From: Chitinophagaceae bacterium
GTDB lineage: Bacteria; Bacteroidota; Bacteroidia; Chitinophagales; Chitinophagaceae
Length of the DNA: 64,000 bases
Direction of reading: 5' to 3'
NCBI GenBank assembly: GCA_027489035.1
Contig: JAIYAN010000010.1
Coordinates: 124,001 to 188,000, forward strand
In this document: positions 55,032-64,000 of the stretch, piece after piece
Layout of the letters: the number at the start of each line of letters is the position of its first letter
How positions within the stretch are numbered: the first letter of the stretch is position 1
The notes under the pieces: model-generated
Seen by the model: the letters and a program-made list of their open reading frames with translations, nothing else
The model's database searches: none
What the model was told of the DNA's origin: nothing
Made by a program: the position numbers and the translations under genes

Positions 55032-58000
55032 TTATTGAATTACGAAAGGAATTACGGTTTGTATATTATTGGGACCATCAACCTTTAAAAAATAAATGCC
55101 AGAATGAATGATTTCTTTTACAGATAATTTAAAGCAATTATTGGCATCCGTTAGTAAATAACCCGCTGAATTTATTTGCTGTCCTTTTGCATCCAAAACA
55201 CTTAGAAGATACTTCCCTTTGGTTTGGTCTGTAAAGTAAAGTTTGATTAGTTTGTTTTCAACCGGATTGGGCGAAACATAAAGTTTTTGAGTAGCTAATG
55301 ACGATGAAACCCTAACGATATTACTAAACGATTTTGAACCATCAAAATCAACAGATTTCACGCGATAAAACACATCATCAGAACCAGCTATTGAATCTAC
55401 AAATTGATACGCTCCTGATTGACCATTATTAAATGCTGAAGCTATATTTCCCATCAAATCAAACGACCTTCCATCAACACTTTTTTCAATGTCGTAACGA
55501 GCAATATTGATTTCATTTTCAACTTTCCAATTAATCTTATTGATATTTTTTGAAACATTTTCAGCTGTTATTGAAGTAAAATTCACTGGCACAGTTTGCA
55601 TTGGTTTATACATCAAATAAAAGCGATTAGGGTTCGACGATAGTACATCACTTGTTACAGCGAACTGAATCAAATTGACATTATTTAGCATCAACATTTG
55701 CTGAACGCCTGTGTATCTATCTACCAAAATTGGATTCAACATACCCTCTTCAAAATTTTCGAATTTTATAGATAGGTTATACTGAAGATTTTTTAGTTGA
55801 TTTAGCTTGTAGAAGATTGTGTCTGCAGCATTCGGCAACGCTCTTTTTTCTGCAGCTATTGTTTTATTACTTTGGAAAATCGACAAGCCTTCTGAATTGC
55901 CTATAAATAATTTTGATGCGTCTGAATAATTTAATTCATTTTGATACGTTTCATCAAACAATGAAACTACACCATCTAATAACACAGATCCTTCATTTGT
56001 TTCGCGATTCAAATTAACGAAAATCTTTTTTACTGATTCTGTTGTAGTCCGGGTAACAATGGCATCATTTTTTACTTTACAATTTTCATTAAATGATAAT
56101 GTTCCGTCACCCAAAGCGCTATCCGCTTTTACAAAAAAAGCTTGTCCGGATTGAATATTAATATTTTGATTTGAAGCGTTATAATAGCTTGAAGGATTAG
56201 GATCCGCAGGGACAGCTATATATCCTTCTCCTACCCTTACTAATGTTCTGTAACCACCGCCGTAATATGTTGGTGTTAATTTAGGATCCCAAACATAATA
56301 TACATCTTGCACACCTCCAGTTCTAGTTAGTTTACTCAGGTCGATAGCAGAAGCATACGGATTTCCAACCGATTCAAACTTATTCGCTGCAACTGTAATT
56401 GTTGGTGGTGGATTTATTGGTTGATATATAACCCCTGAAGTTCTTAATGTGGTTGCCGTAGCAGGTTGATTATAAACTGTAACAGACCTATCACCCCGAA
56501 CAAACAATGCATATCCTTTAGGGTTGTTGATGCTGTTAAAGGTAGACGAAACGCCTTCCCAAGAATTTGTTGATGCGTTGTACGTTTTTATCGTTGCACC
56601 ATTAGGCGAAAAAAAATCAAAGCCCAAACTTGGCGAAATGGCATTTGTCAGGTTGCTCACTAACGTAGTGCCATAACCAGGTCTTCCATTTACCAATCTA
56701 GCATTCCCTTCTTGCCAAGCATCTTTGATGGTTTGACCAGCTGTTGGTGTTGATAATAATTGCCACGCTTTAAAATGATTTGGGACGTATCTTTCAACTG
56801 TTACATTTCCTACGATTTTATTTCCAAAATAAACGCCTGAATTCACGCCATCAGAAGTTATATCCGAAATGTTTCCTGTTTTAATAGAATCAGAAATGAT
56901 TGTGATGTTATTGTTGGTGTTTAAGGTGCAATTACTTTTTCCAAACGACAAATCACCTAATATTTTCAAGGTATCATTTACCCCAATTATAGACACCCCA
57001 TTGCTGTTACTTATTTTTAAGTTTTTAATTTTACTTTTAAAAAAATTACTAGGCGTAATTGTTTGAGCTGCGGCGATTCCATTTAAATTGATTGAACCGT
57101 TTATGGCATTTATTGTACCTGAGTTTGTGATTGAGCCCGAAATATTTAAAGTTTGGTTATTTAATGTAAGCGTTGCGCCAGAACTTACAACAAGGTTATT
57201 GCAACTGGCTTCAATACTAGAAACGATTGGATAATTTGTTGAGCCTGAAGGAATATTGACATTTGCAGTATTTAAAGGTACTCCACCACACCAGTTAATA
57301 CTATCGTTCCAATTTTGATTTAATCCCAACCAAGATCCTGTCTCTGTTATTTTATGTCTACCCGAAACTTTTGACCTTATGGGCAAACCACAATTACCAC
57401 TTACAACACAATAATAATACTGCGTATTTACCAAATTTGTAGGAGGTATCAACACACTCGAAGTTTCACCCGGAATGATTGCTCCTGTTAGATTTGATGA
57501 ATCATTTGATGCATACCATTGATATGATAGATTAAACCCATTTGCCACTACACTCAATGGATTGGCTACATAATTCTGACAAATCTGTTGTCTACTAATA
57601 CTGGGTTGTGTAGTAATAGAAGTAAAGGGTTTTACATTGATGGATCCATTTACGATTGAAGTAGCGCAACCGCCCAATAAATTAATTGTATAATTATTTT
57701 CCCTAACTAATGATGTTGTTCCTGATAAGGTTATAATGTTATTTATTAAGCTAGCAGATACGCCATTGGGCAATGAATCTACTCGTATGTTTGTAATGCC
57801 AAAAACAGAATAAGTTATTGGTAAAATTGAATTCCCAGTACAAATATTTTGAAAATCAGATCCAATTGCAGATGTTAATTGAACTGTATTTTGTGGTAAA
57901 ACAGATATTGAAATTGGAGCAGTAATTGCTTGTGGATTTGACGAAACAATTCGAACCAAATACCTTCTACTGAATAATGCATTTGATGGAATCGTGGCAT

Positions 58001-59414
58001 TTATGGTTCCGCTTGAAATAGCATTTAATGTTCCAATTATTTGTGGATTCTCGAAACTTCCTGAGGTATCACTGAGTTCCACAGTAAAAACATTATTATT
58101 GGCAAAATCTTCACACCCTGTTTTAAAAGAAATTGGGATTGTTGTACCCTGACAATTAATTCTTTGAACAGAATCAATTCGAATCAAATATTTTGAAGAT
58201 GTATATTCCCAAAGATCATTTGTGCTACCATTATTATCAATTCCTGAAATTACATATCCTTTGTTTCCTAATGCAAGTCCAACTGAACTTCTACGAGCTG
58301 TACCAGTAAAATTGTTGATTTGTCGCCAAGTATCTGTTTGTTGATTGTATTCGAAAAAATCGTTTCTATTTGAATTTATATATCCAAGTCCAATATAACC
58401 TTTGTTTTGAATAGCAAATGCGGTTGACGCTTGGCGAATAGAACCTATACAACTAGCCTTTTGCGTCCAAGTATCTAATTGTGGATTGTATTCCCACAAA
58501 TCCTTTTTGTAAGCACTAACTGTAACACCAAACCCAAAATACCCTTTATTATTAATTGTAAGTCCAAATGCTGCATATCTTGCCCCCCCTGGAAAATCAG
58601 CTTTTCTTACCCACGTATTAGTAGATTGATCATATGCCCATAAGTCACTTAAAAAACCCCCTGTATTGCTCTTTCCCAAACCTACATAACCAAATCCTCC
58701 TATAACAAATGCAGATGCAAGCGACCTTCCTGCACCACCAATATTTGCTTTTTGCGACCAAGTATTCAACTGAGGGTCGTATTCCCATAAATCTGCTTGA
58801 CTATTTCCTGTACATACATATCCTTTATTTCCAATACTAAACCCAACAGATGCAGATTTTGTAATAGACAAATTTTGCTTTCTTGTCCAAAGATTGTTTG
58901 TTGGATTGTATTCCCAAAAGTCATTTGTTGAATTACTCCCATTAACGCCTGTGCCGAAATATAATTTATTTTCAATGGCAAATCCAATTCCAAAACTTTT
59001 AGGAAGGGTTCCCGCGTCGGCCCTTCTAATCCAAGTATCTAATACTTCATTCTCAATCGGAATATCAATATTGTTGGAACTAATAACACTAGGATTGTTT
59101 GAAACAACTCTGATTTTATAATTCCCAGATGGAACTAAGTTATTAGGTAATTGAGCCTGAATATCTCCCGATGAAGTACCTGAGGATGTCCCTATTGCAA
59201 TTGGGGAGCTAAATTGGCCGCTTGAATTACTTAATTGAGCAGTAAAAACATTGCCATTTAAAAACGAACCTGTTGTAATATAATTTATCGAAACGTTTCC
59301 TTCGCTACAATAAAATGCATTAGATGATGAAATTTGTATAGATTGACCAAGCCCTATTCCATTTGAAATGAAAATGAAAAAAAATAAAGCAAAGAAATAT
59401 CTAATAAAATTCAT
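55032..59414 (-). CDS. Large T9SS-exported cell-surface protein with Kelch repeats
   Basis: 1460 residues. Signal peptide about 1-23 ([21 protein letters not shown]). A beta domain (about 25-120) with C-x5-V-x-I-x-Y is followed by seven or eight Kelch-like repeats (about 125-410, each with NKGYxGxG and LWEYNPxxxxW), a second copy of the N-terminal domain ([14 protein letters not shown]), and Ig-like and strand-rich regions. A Fn3-like stretch ([27 protein letters not shown], about 1280) precedes the sorting domain. The last 80 residues are a T9SS type A sorting domain: [16 protein letters not shown], then [13 protein letters not shown] and [10 protein letters not shown]. The protein should be cut by PorU and attached to the surface. 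Target unknown. Confidence 0.9.
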   Translation of the reverse strand: MNFIRYFFALFFFIFISNGIGLGQSIQISSSNAFYCSEGNVSINYITTGSFLNGNVFTAQLSNSSGQFSSPIAIGTSSGTSSGDIQAQLPNNLVPSGNYKIRVVSNNPSVISSNNIDIPIENEVLDTWIRRADAGTLPKSFGIGFAIENKLYFGTGVNGSNSTNDFWEYNPTNNLWTRKQNLSITKSASVGFSIGNKGYVCTGNSQADLWEYDPQLNTWSQKANIGGAGRSLASAFVIGGFGYVGLGKSNTGGFLSDLWAYDQSTNTWVRKADFPGGARYAAFGLTINNKGYFGFGVTVSAYKKDLWEYNPQLDTWTQKASCIGSIRQASTAFAIQNKGYIGLGYINSNRNDFFEYNQQTDTWRQINNFTGTARRSSVGLALGNKGYVISGIDNNGSTNDLWEYTSSKYLIRIDSVQRINCQGTTIPISFKTGCEDFANNNVFTVELSDTSGSFENPQIIGTLNAISSGTINATIPSNALFSRRYLVRIVSSNPQAITAPISISVLPQNTVQLTSAIGSDFQNICTGNSILPITYSVFGITNIRVDSLPNGVSASLINNIITLSGTTSLVRENNYTINLLGGCATSIVNGSINVKPFTSITTQPSISRQQICQNYVANPLSVVANGFNLSYQWYASNDSSNLTGAIIPGETSSVLIPPTNLVNTQYYYCVVSGNCGLPIRSKVSGRHKITETGSWLGLNQNWNDSINWCGGVPLNTANVNIPSGSTNYPIVSSIEASCNNLVVSSGATLTLNNQTLNISGSITNSGTINAINGSINLNGIAAAQTITPSNFFKSKIKNLKISNSNGVSIIGVNDTLKILGDLSFGKSNCTLNTNNNITIISDSIKTGNISDITSDGVNSGVYFGNKIVGNVTVERYVPNHFKAWQLLSTPTAGQTIKDAWQEGNARLVNGRPGYGTTLVSNLTNAISPSLGFDFFSPNGATIKTYNASTNSWEGVSSTFNSINNPKGYALFVRGDRSVTVYNQPATATTLRTSGVIYQPINPPPTITVAANKFESVGNPYASAIDLSKLTRTGGVQDVYYVWDPKLTPTYYGGGYRTLVRVGEGYIAVPADPNPSSYYNASNQNINIQSGQAFFVKADSALGDGTLSFNENCKVKNDAIVTRTTTESVKKIFVNLNRETNEGSVLLDGVVSLFDETYQNELNYSDASKLFIGNSEGLSIFQSNKTIAAEKRALPNAADTIFYKLNQLKNLQYNLSIKFENFEEGMLNPILVDRYTGVQQMLMLNNVNLIQFAVTSDVLSSNPNRFYLMYKPMQTVPVNFTSITAENVSKNINKINWKVENEINIARYDIEKSVDGRSFDLMGNIASAFNNGQSGAYQFVDSIAGSDDVFYRVKSVDFDGSKSFSNIVRVSSSLATQKLYVSPNPVENKLIKLYFTDQTKGKYLLSVLDAKGQQINSAGYLLTDANNCFKLSVKEIIHSGIYFLKVDGPNNIQTVIPFVIQ

Positions 59415-59702
59415 TTTAAAAATTCATTTTAAAAAAGCAATGAAACACTGCTTTTTACTTACTCATTTGAATTAAATTCAATGATTAAAACAGCCATTTT
59501 AATTTCACAAGTTGTATAGATTGATTTTTAAATAAATAACAAACAATACCTTATTAATTAATTTACATTTTAAAGTAGGCTAAGTTAAATATTAATAAAT
59601 GAAAACCAATAAAAATGACATTATAAAAAATCAAATTAATAATTAGGTAATCTAGTTTAAGATTTACGTCTATTTTATTAGAAATAATCCAAATAATTGT
59701 GT

Positions 59703-62700
59703 TTAACGCATTAAATAAATCTTACCATACCCTTTATTAAAAAATCGATCCGTGTTATCATCGGCAGATTTATATTTCTCCAATGCTTTATTGTGATGGT
59801 TGGTTAAAACCCTGTAAATATAAACGCCATTTCCTAGTGGCTGTCCGTACATATCTGATCCGTCCCATTTATATGAAGTGATATTTCTTCCAATATGTAT
59901 TTCTCCCAATTCTTCTTTTGTAATTTCTTTTACTATTTTTCCAGTTATGGTTAATATTTGTATTCTTAAATTTTGAGGCACTTCACTACCCGTTAATGTA
60001 AATACAAATGCAGTGGATGTGGTAAACGGATTGGGATAGTTTAGCAAATTTGAAATCATTTGTTTGTTAATCACTGAAAAAACCACACGATATTCTAAAT
60101 TTCCTGCTGTATTTCCAACTACATCTTTACCCGTCACAATTAATTCGTATTCACCATCTTCTGTCAAATAAGGGTTGAATTCAATACTCGCCTCATTAAC
60201 ACCAGAACTTAAATCGGAAGGTATAAACATCATGGTATCTCCAAAAGCAAACGAATGCAATGTTTGATCTGGATATCTCAACTGCAATTTTATCAATGAA
60301 GTATCTTTTAACTCCATGAAACGGCTTTCATCCTTTAGCTTAATTAAAATCTGTGGTTTACTTGATACAATATCTTTATTGAGAATATGAACCCCATCAA
60401 AAGTTACATCTAACAAAGGATTGTATTTATCAGATTTTACAAAAAAGTTTTTAAATAAAATATTGTTGAAATGATATTGCTCAGGCTGATGATTATCCGG
60501 ATTGAATTCAACAAATATTGTATTGTTCCCCACAAATAATTTGGTATCAATGGTGTATTGAAAAATCAAAGTATCACCCGAAACCAATAGTTTTCTATTT
60601 GGAATATCAATTTCATGTGGCTGATTATTTTGATCAGTGATCACAAATTTAAATTTCATCAAACTATCGAAATCAAAATCACTAATATTCTTAAAAGCCA
60701 ATTTAAATACTAATGGCTCTGCTTGTTCTAGGGTGTCTTTAGATTGCAATAATATAGATGGGGCAACAGCACCTTCAGGAGCAAAATCAGCATTTATTCT
60801 TAAGTAACGCATTTGAGTTGGTGTTACATATCTTGTATCTTTCATCAACGATTTTAATTTTAAATAAGGATACCTTACGGCATCTACAAAATTTAAAGTC
60901 GTATCTAATGATGGGTATACTTCCGCTAAAAATTCAGATGATCCTTGTGATGTAACCCCATATATCTGAACCTTCACTGTGTCTGAAGATATTACATCTG
61001 AAGAACTTCCTTGCCAATGCAATGATTGCCATTTAGTAGCAGGACCATACACAGGTGATTCGAAATATCCTTCTGTAGTTTTTGTTGTTAAAGGAATTGT
61101 ATAATCCAAATAAGATGAATCAGTTTGTCCAACTACTTGAATTGGCGTAAAATCCGTACTGCCTTTTTTGAAGAAAAATATAAATGGAATATTTTTATAA
61201 AAGCTATCTATTTTATTCAAACCAATGGATTTGAATTTATGATATAGCGAATTCCCTGACCCTAAAGTTGATGTATCAGATTGCCATCTATCAATAAATG
61301 TTTTGTTTCTGTTGTTTCCAAAGTTTGTAACGGCAATGTACATTCCTGCTGGAACAGAATCTATGAAATCCATGGCACGCTTACGGTTAACGGGATAACT
61401 AAATTGAAATTCAAAAAACGCACGAGTTGTATCATCAGGTGTAGCACTGTTAAAACACACTTGACGACTTCCGTATAATCCATTCGTGGCATTTACATTC
61501 CTATTCCGCCAATTCGCTAAAGTATTGGTATCGAACACATAAAATTGCAAATTGTTTTCCATCGAATCTACGGGTCTAAACAATGTTGCACAACCCCATA
61601 ATTCCACTTGATTAAAATCAAGATTTACATTGATTCTATCGAAATCAAAAAATGGATAAAGCCCAGACCTGATGGTTAAATCTTGAGTTTGTTGTTTGAA
61701 CTTAAACTTGCGATCTGCATCCAAACGCATATCGTTGTATGTAGATTTCAAAAATTGATAATAATGCGATTGATTATATCCACTTGAGCTACCTGGTAAA
61801 TACACAAAAGAAAAATCATTCCAAATATATGCATCGTTATTTCTAGGCACCATTGCCACACGCCAATAATATACTGTACTATCTATATAACTGAGATCCG
61901 TAGGGGTAAACTCAATTAAACCTCCAACACTTGTTTTGTTATATGTTTTTTTAAATGGCGAATTAAAAAGATAAGTAGTATCTATTTCAAGTTTGTAATC
62001 CCTTATTCCACTTAATGGATTAGCCGTATTTGCAAAATAGCTGAAGTTTTGCCTGTTTACGATTGAGAAATTATACGGATAAATTGGTCTTAGCTCATCT
62101 TCGAAAATATAAAAATCCTTAGTGATGCTGTTGTTGAACTCATACTGTTCGTCAATCCTATTCGTTTCATCTAGCGTTACAATAATTTGATTCAACCCTT
62201 TTTCTAAAATAGGGAAAATCGGTACGTTAATAGAGATTGAATCAATGCTTCTTATTGCAGGAATTAATTTTTTATAAACAATACGAATGCTATCATTAGG
62301 AAGCTTTCTACTTATATTTACCCAAATTGAATCCCCTACAGCCTTTCCTATATTTCTCATTTGTACAGAAACATTGAAATTATTATCTGCAACCGTGATA
62401 ATATTTGGTGAAATTTTTACGGAAGCTGCCTCGATTACATAATCTGGTTTTGAGAAACTATTTATTTTTAAAGCGGGGTCGCCATGAAGATTAATTTCTT
62501 CTAAGTGTATTCTGGTATAGAAATCTAAACTGGGATTTTCTCCTCCCATGTTTTCAATAATATTTTTCATCTGATTGCCAATGGTATTGCCATACATTGA
62601 TTTACAAAAAGACGTATATAGATTGTTGTTATAGAAATTTAAAAATGGAGGAATCCCAAAATGTGTATCCGCTAAAAAACCAATACTTCCTCGATTTTGT

Positions 62701-64000
62701 GCCAATACATATTTTTCGGAAATGGATAGATTTCCTGACAATCTTAGTGGGTCATACACATAGAAATTCCCAGCACTGCAGCCACTTACATTAAAAAACG
62801 GATACTTCCCAACATTGTTGTAAACATCGGGGTTGCTTAAATTAAATTCAAAAGTATTGGCTGATGAATGTCCAAAATAACCAACAAATCCAAGTCCTTG
62901 ATTGAACAATTCCTCGATACGCAAGCTACTTGCTTGCTGAACAGTACCTGTCGATGTTTTGGAAAAAGATTCTACAATGCCCCCATAAAGCGTATCCTCT
63001 ACAATTGACTTGTAGTTATTCATGTAGGTTTTAAAGGTATTGTTTTCGCTGCTATCTTTTCCACCTGTAACATGTATTATTTGTTTCATCCACGCTTTAT
63101 CATCAATGGTAGATCCTTGTTGCTGTTGATTGGATTCATAAGTAATCATTTTAGACAAATAGTTATTTACTTCTGCGCCATTTATAGCGGCCAATCTACC
63201 AATTGGAATGTTTGGCAAAATAGAATTTGGACTACTACTCAATAAAATATCTGATGCTGGCCAACCAAATGTAGGAACAAGGTTTAACCGATTGATAATT
63301 GGATTAGATTCGTTTGATTTTAGCTCAACATAATTTACACCTCTTCCAATTATAAAAACATACTCTGCCGTTTGTGCAAATTGATTTTTTGCCAATTGAA
63401 TAAAATCTTTAATAGAAGCAGGATGATTTTTTATACCAAATGCAAATTGATCCGTTAATTCTTCGATGTCATATATTTTAGCCAAATACCCACCTCCATT
63501 GCTACTGCTTCTGTATTGTCGATATGCTTCTACATAATTATTTCCATTCCCATCATCATAAAGTGCAGGATTGCTAATTATTAGATAATTGCCTTGATTT
63601 ATCGGATTTTGAAAGTCAACAAAATTTTTTAAAACAATATTATTCACGGCATAAATCCCATCTTGATTTTGCAGTTTAAAAGAGCGTGTAACAGAAGATG
63701 GAGGTAGCAAAAACTTCACTTTGCCTGGTGTTGAAACTATTTCGCCATAATATCTTAGACCTGATGTAATATCAAATAGTATTGGCTGTTGTGAACCAAA
63801 ATTAAAATTATCAATTACCAAATAATTGCCTGATGACGATGGTTGTAAATTAAATGAAAACGATTTTGTACCATTAAAATTAAATATTGATGGATACGTT
63901 ATCCCAATACTTGAAACAACTATTCTGTCGAAATTATTTGTTGATGTTCCATTTACACCGATGTTTACACTACTTGTATTTTGAAAAAGGGATAAAGGCA
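59703..64000 (-). CDS. porU2: PorU2-like C25 peptidase protein, 5' end outside the window
   Basis: About 1431 residues visible; the frame stays open through position 64000, so the gene is truncated at its N-terminus and the TTG at 63821 is not its start. The gingipain-type (C25) domain shows GYFGHSSANTFEF (His near 62870) and NVSGCSAGNF (Cys near 62775), the expected catalytic pair. Next come two CARDB-like adhesion domains (VSVQMRNIGKAVGDSIWV; LVFKLAFKNISDFDFDSLMKF) and a FlgD-like C-terminal domain: NYPNPFTTSTAFVF, WDGSDMYGQPLGNGVYIYRVL. The layout matches the putative T9SS sortase PorU2, and the C-terminus is not a standard sorting domain. Confidence 0.85.
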   Translation of the reverse strand, partial: PLSLFQNTSSVNIGVNGTSTNNFDRIVVSSIGITYPSIFNFNGTKSFSFNLQPSSSGNYLVIDNFNFGSQQPILFDITSGLRYYGEIVSTPGKVKFLLPPSSVTRSFKLQNQDGIYAVNNIVLKNFVDFQNPINQGNYLIISNPALYDDGNGNNYVEAYRQYRSSSNGGGYLAKIYDIEELTDQFAFGIKNHPASIKDFIQLAKNQFAQTAEYVFIIGRGVNYVELKSNESNPIINRLNLVPTFGWPASDILLSSSPNSILPNIPIGRLAAINGAEVNNYLSKMITYESNQQQQGSTIDDKAWMKQIIHVTGGKDSSENNTFKTYMNNYKSIVEDTLYGGIVESFSKTSTGTVQQASSLRIEELFNQGLGFVGYFGHSSANTFEFNLSNPDVYNNVGKYPFFNVSGCSAGNFYVYDPLRLSGNLSISEKYVLAQNRGSIGFLADTHFGIPPFLNFYNNNLYTSFCKSMYGNTIGNQMKNIIENMGGENPSLDFYTRIHLEEINLHGDPALKINSFSKPDYVIEAASVKISPNIITVADNNFNVSVQMRNIGKAVGDSIWVNISRKLPNDSIRIVYKKLIPAIRSIDSISINVPIFPILEKGLNQIIVTLDETNRIDEQYEFNNSITKDFYIFEDELRPIYPYNFSIVNRQNFSYFANTANPLSGIRDYKLEIDTTYLFNSPFKKTYNKTSVGGLIEFTPTDLSYIDSTVYYWRVAMVPRNNDAYIWNDFSFVYLPGSSSGYNQSHYYQFLKSTYNDMRLDADRKFKFKQQTQDLTIRSGLYPFFDFDRINVNLDFNQVELWGCATLFRPVDSMENNLQFYVFDTNTLANWRNRNVNATNGLYGSRQVCFNSATPDDTTRAFFEFQFSYPVNRKRAMDFIDSVPAGMYIAVTNFGNNRNKTFIDRWQSDTSTLGSGNSLYHKFKSIGLNKIDSFYKNIPFIFFFKKGSTDFTPIQVVGQTDSSYLDYTIPLTTKTTEGYFESPVYGPATKWQSLHWQGSSSDVISSDTVKVQIYGVTSQGSSEFLAEVYPSLDTTLNFVDAVRYPYLKLKSLMKDTRYVTPTQMRYLRINADFAPEGAVAPSILLQSKDTLEQAEPLVFKLAFKNISDFDFDSLMKFKFVITDQNNQPHEIDIPNRKLLVSGDTLIFQYTIDTKLFVGNNTIFVEFNPDNHQPEQYHFNNILFKNFFVKSDKYNPLLDVTFDGVHILNKDIVSSKPQILIKLKDESRFMELKDTSLIKLQLRYPDQTLHSFAFGDTMMFIPSDLSSGVNEASIEFNPYLTEDGEYELIVTGKDVVGNTAGNLEYRVVFSVINKQMISNLLNYPNPFTTSTAFVFTLTGSEVPQNLRIQILTITGKIVKEITKEELGEIHIGRNITSYKWDGSDMYGQPLGNGVYIYRVLTNHHNKALEKYKSADDNTDRFFNKGYGKIYLMR

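Overview
The window is AT-rich DNA from a member of the Bacteroidota, most likely the Chitinophagales/Chitinophagaceae; the family-level call is inference. The phylum call rests on several signs: a type IX secretion (T9SS) cargo protein with a C-terminal sorting domain, a PorU2-like C25 protein, a DUF1800/DUF1501 pair, several TAnnTTTG (-7) promoter motifs, few recognisable Shine-Dalgarno sites, and the order rpsU - tyrosine recombinase - hpf - tRNAs - tuf - secE - nusG - rplKAJL - rpoBC. Nothing resembles a prophage, insertion sequence, CRISPR array or defence island. It is core chromosome.

Layout. 1-6060 (mostly minus): start of a secreted M36-like peptidase, an alpha/beta hydrolase, a membrane coiled-coil protein, a small two-helix membrane protein (plus) and the DUF1800-DUF1501 pair. 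6195-10628: CDGSH Fe-S protein, DUF1543 protein, rlmH, rhomboid protease, tilS (minus), an M15-like DUF5715 protein and an unlisted 42-residue lipoprotein. 10727-13714: tRNA-Glu, three secreted or lipid-anchored proteins of unknown role, tRNA-Asp. 13870-21057 (plus): accA, a Gfo/Idh/MocA oxidoreductase, a polyprenyl-phosphate sugar transferase, an M1 peptidase with a long barrel-like C-terminus, and a FemAB/GNAT-like protein. 21047-26570 (minus): ispD, isoaspartyl peptidase, GT9 glycosyltransferase, DUF4254, amino-acid permease, OmpH/Skp chaperone. 26937-35776: folK, deoxynucleoside kinase, MFS transporter, YkgJ-type protein, gcvP, cold-shock protein, a DUF6263-like secreted protein and an alpha-glucan phosphorylase homologue. 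36195-52385 (minus): transcription/translation supercluster with five tRNAs. 52491-64000: ribE, hscA, a large Kelch T9SS cargo protein and a PorU2-like protein cut by the right edge.

The supercluster reads, in transcription order, rpsU, Xer-type recombinase, hpf, tRNA-Thr(TGT), Tyr, Gly, Thr(GGT), tuf, tRNA-Trp, secE, nusG, rplK, rplA, rplJ, rplL, rpoB, rpoC. It is broken by two long gaps (nusG-rplK, 519 bp; rplL-rpoB, 495 bp) and followed by a third (after rpoC, 418 bp). All three hold terminator hairpins and dispersed repeats, and promoter-like motifs lie upstream of rplK and rpoB, so the cluster is probably several transcription units.

The most unusual content is intergenic. At least five repeat families recur: 28-nt GTAG-ended palindromes resembling REP elements, GAGGTTT-type nonamer arrays, a 57-nt module, GTTTGGTG-type octamer arrays and a 38-nt element centred on CCAGCGAAGC, plus A-rich/T-rich inverted pairs at gene borders. 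Other points of interest are matching leader hairpins before rplA and rplJ, a phosphorylase homologue with Thr where the PLP lysine is expected, and an apparent M1 peptidase/beta-barrel fusion. I found no clear candidate for an entirely new multi-gene system. Gaps over 300 bp are 26571-26936, 35777-36194, 44364-44858 and 47243-47761, all covered by repeat, terminator and promoter entries. I see nothing recognisable in 59415-59702.
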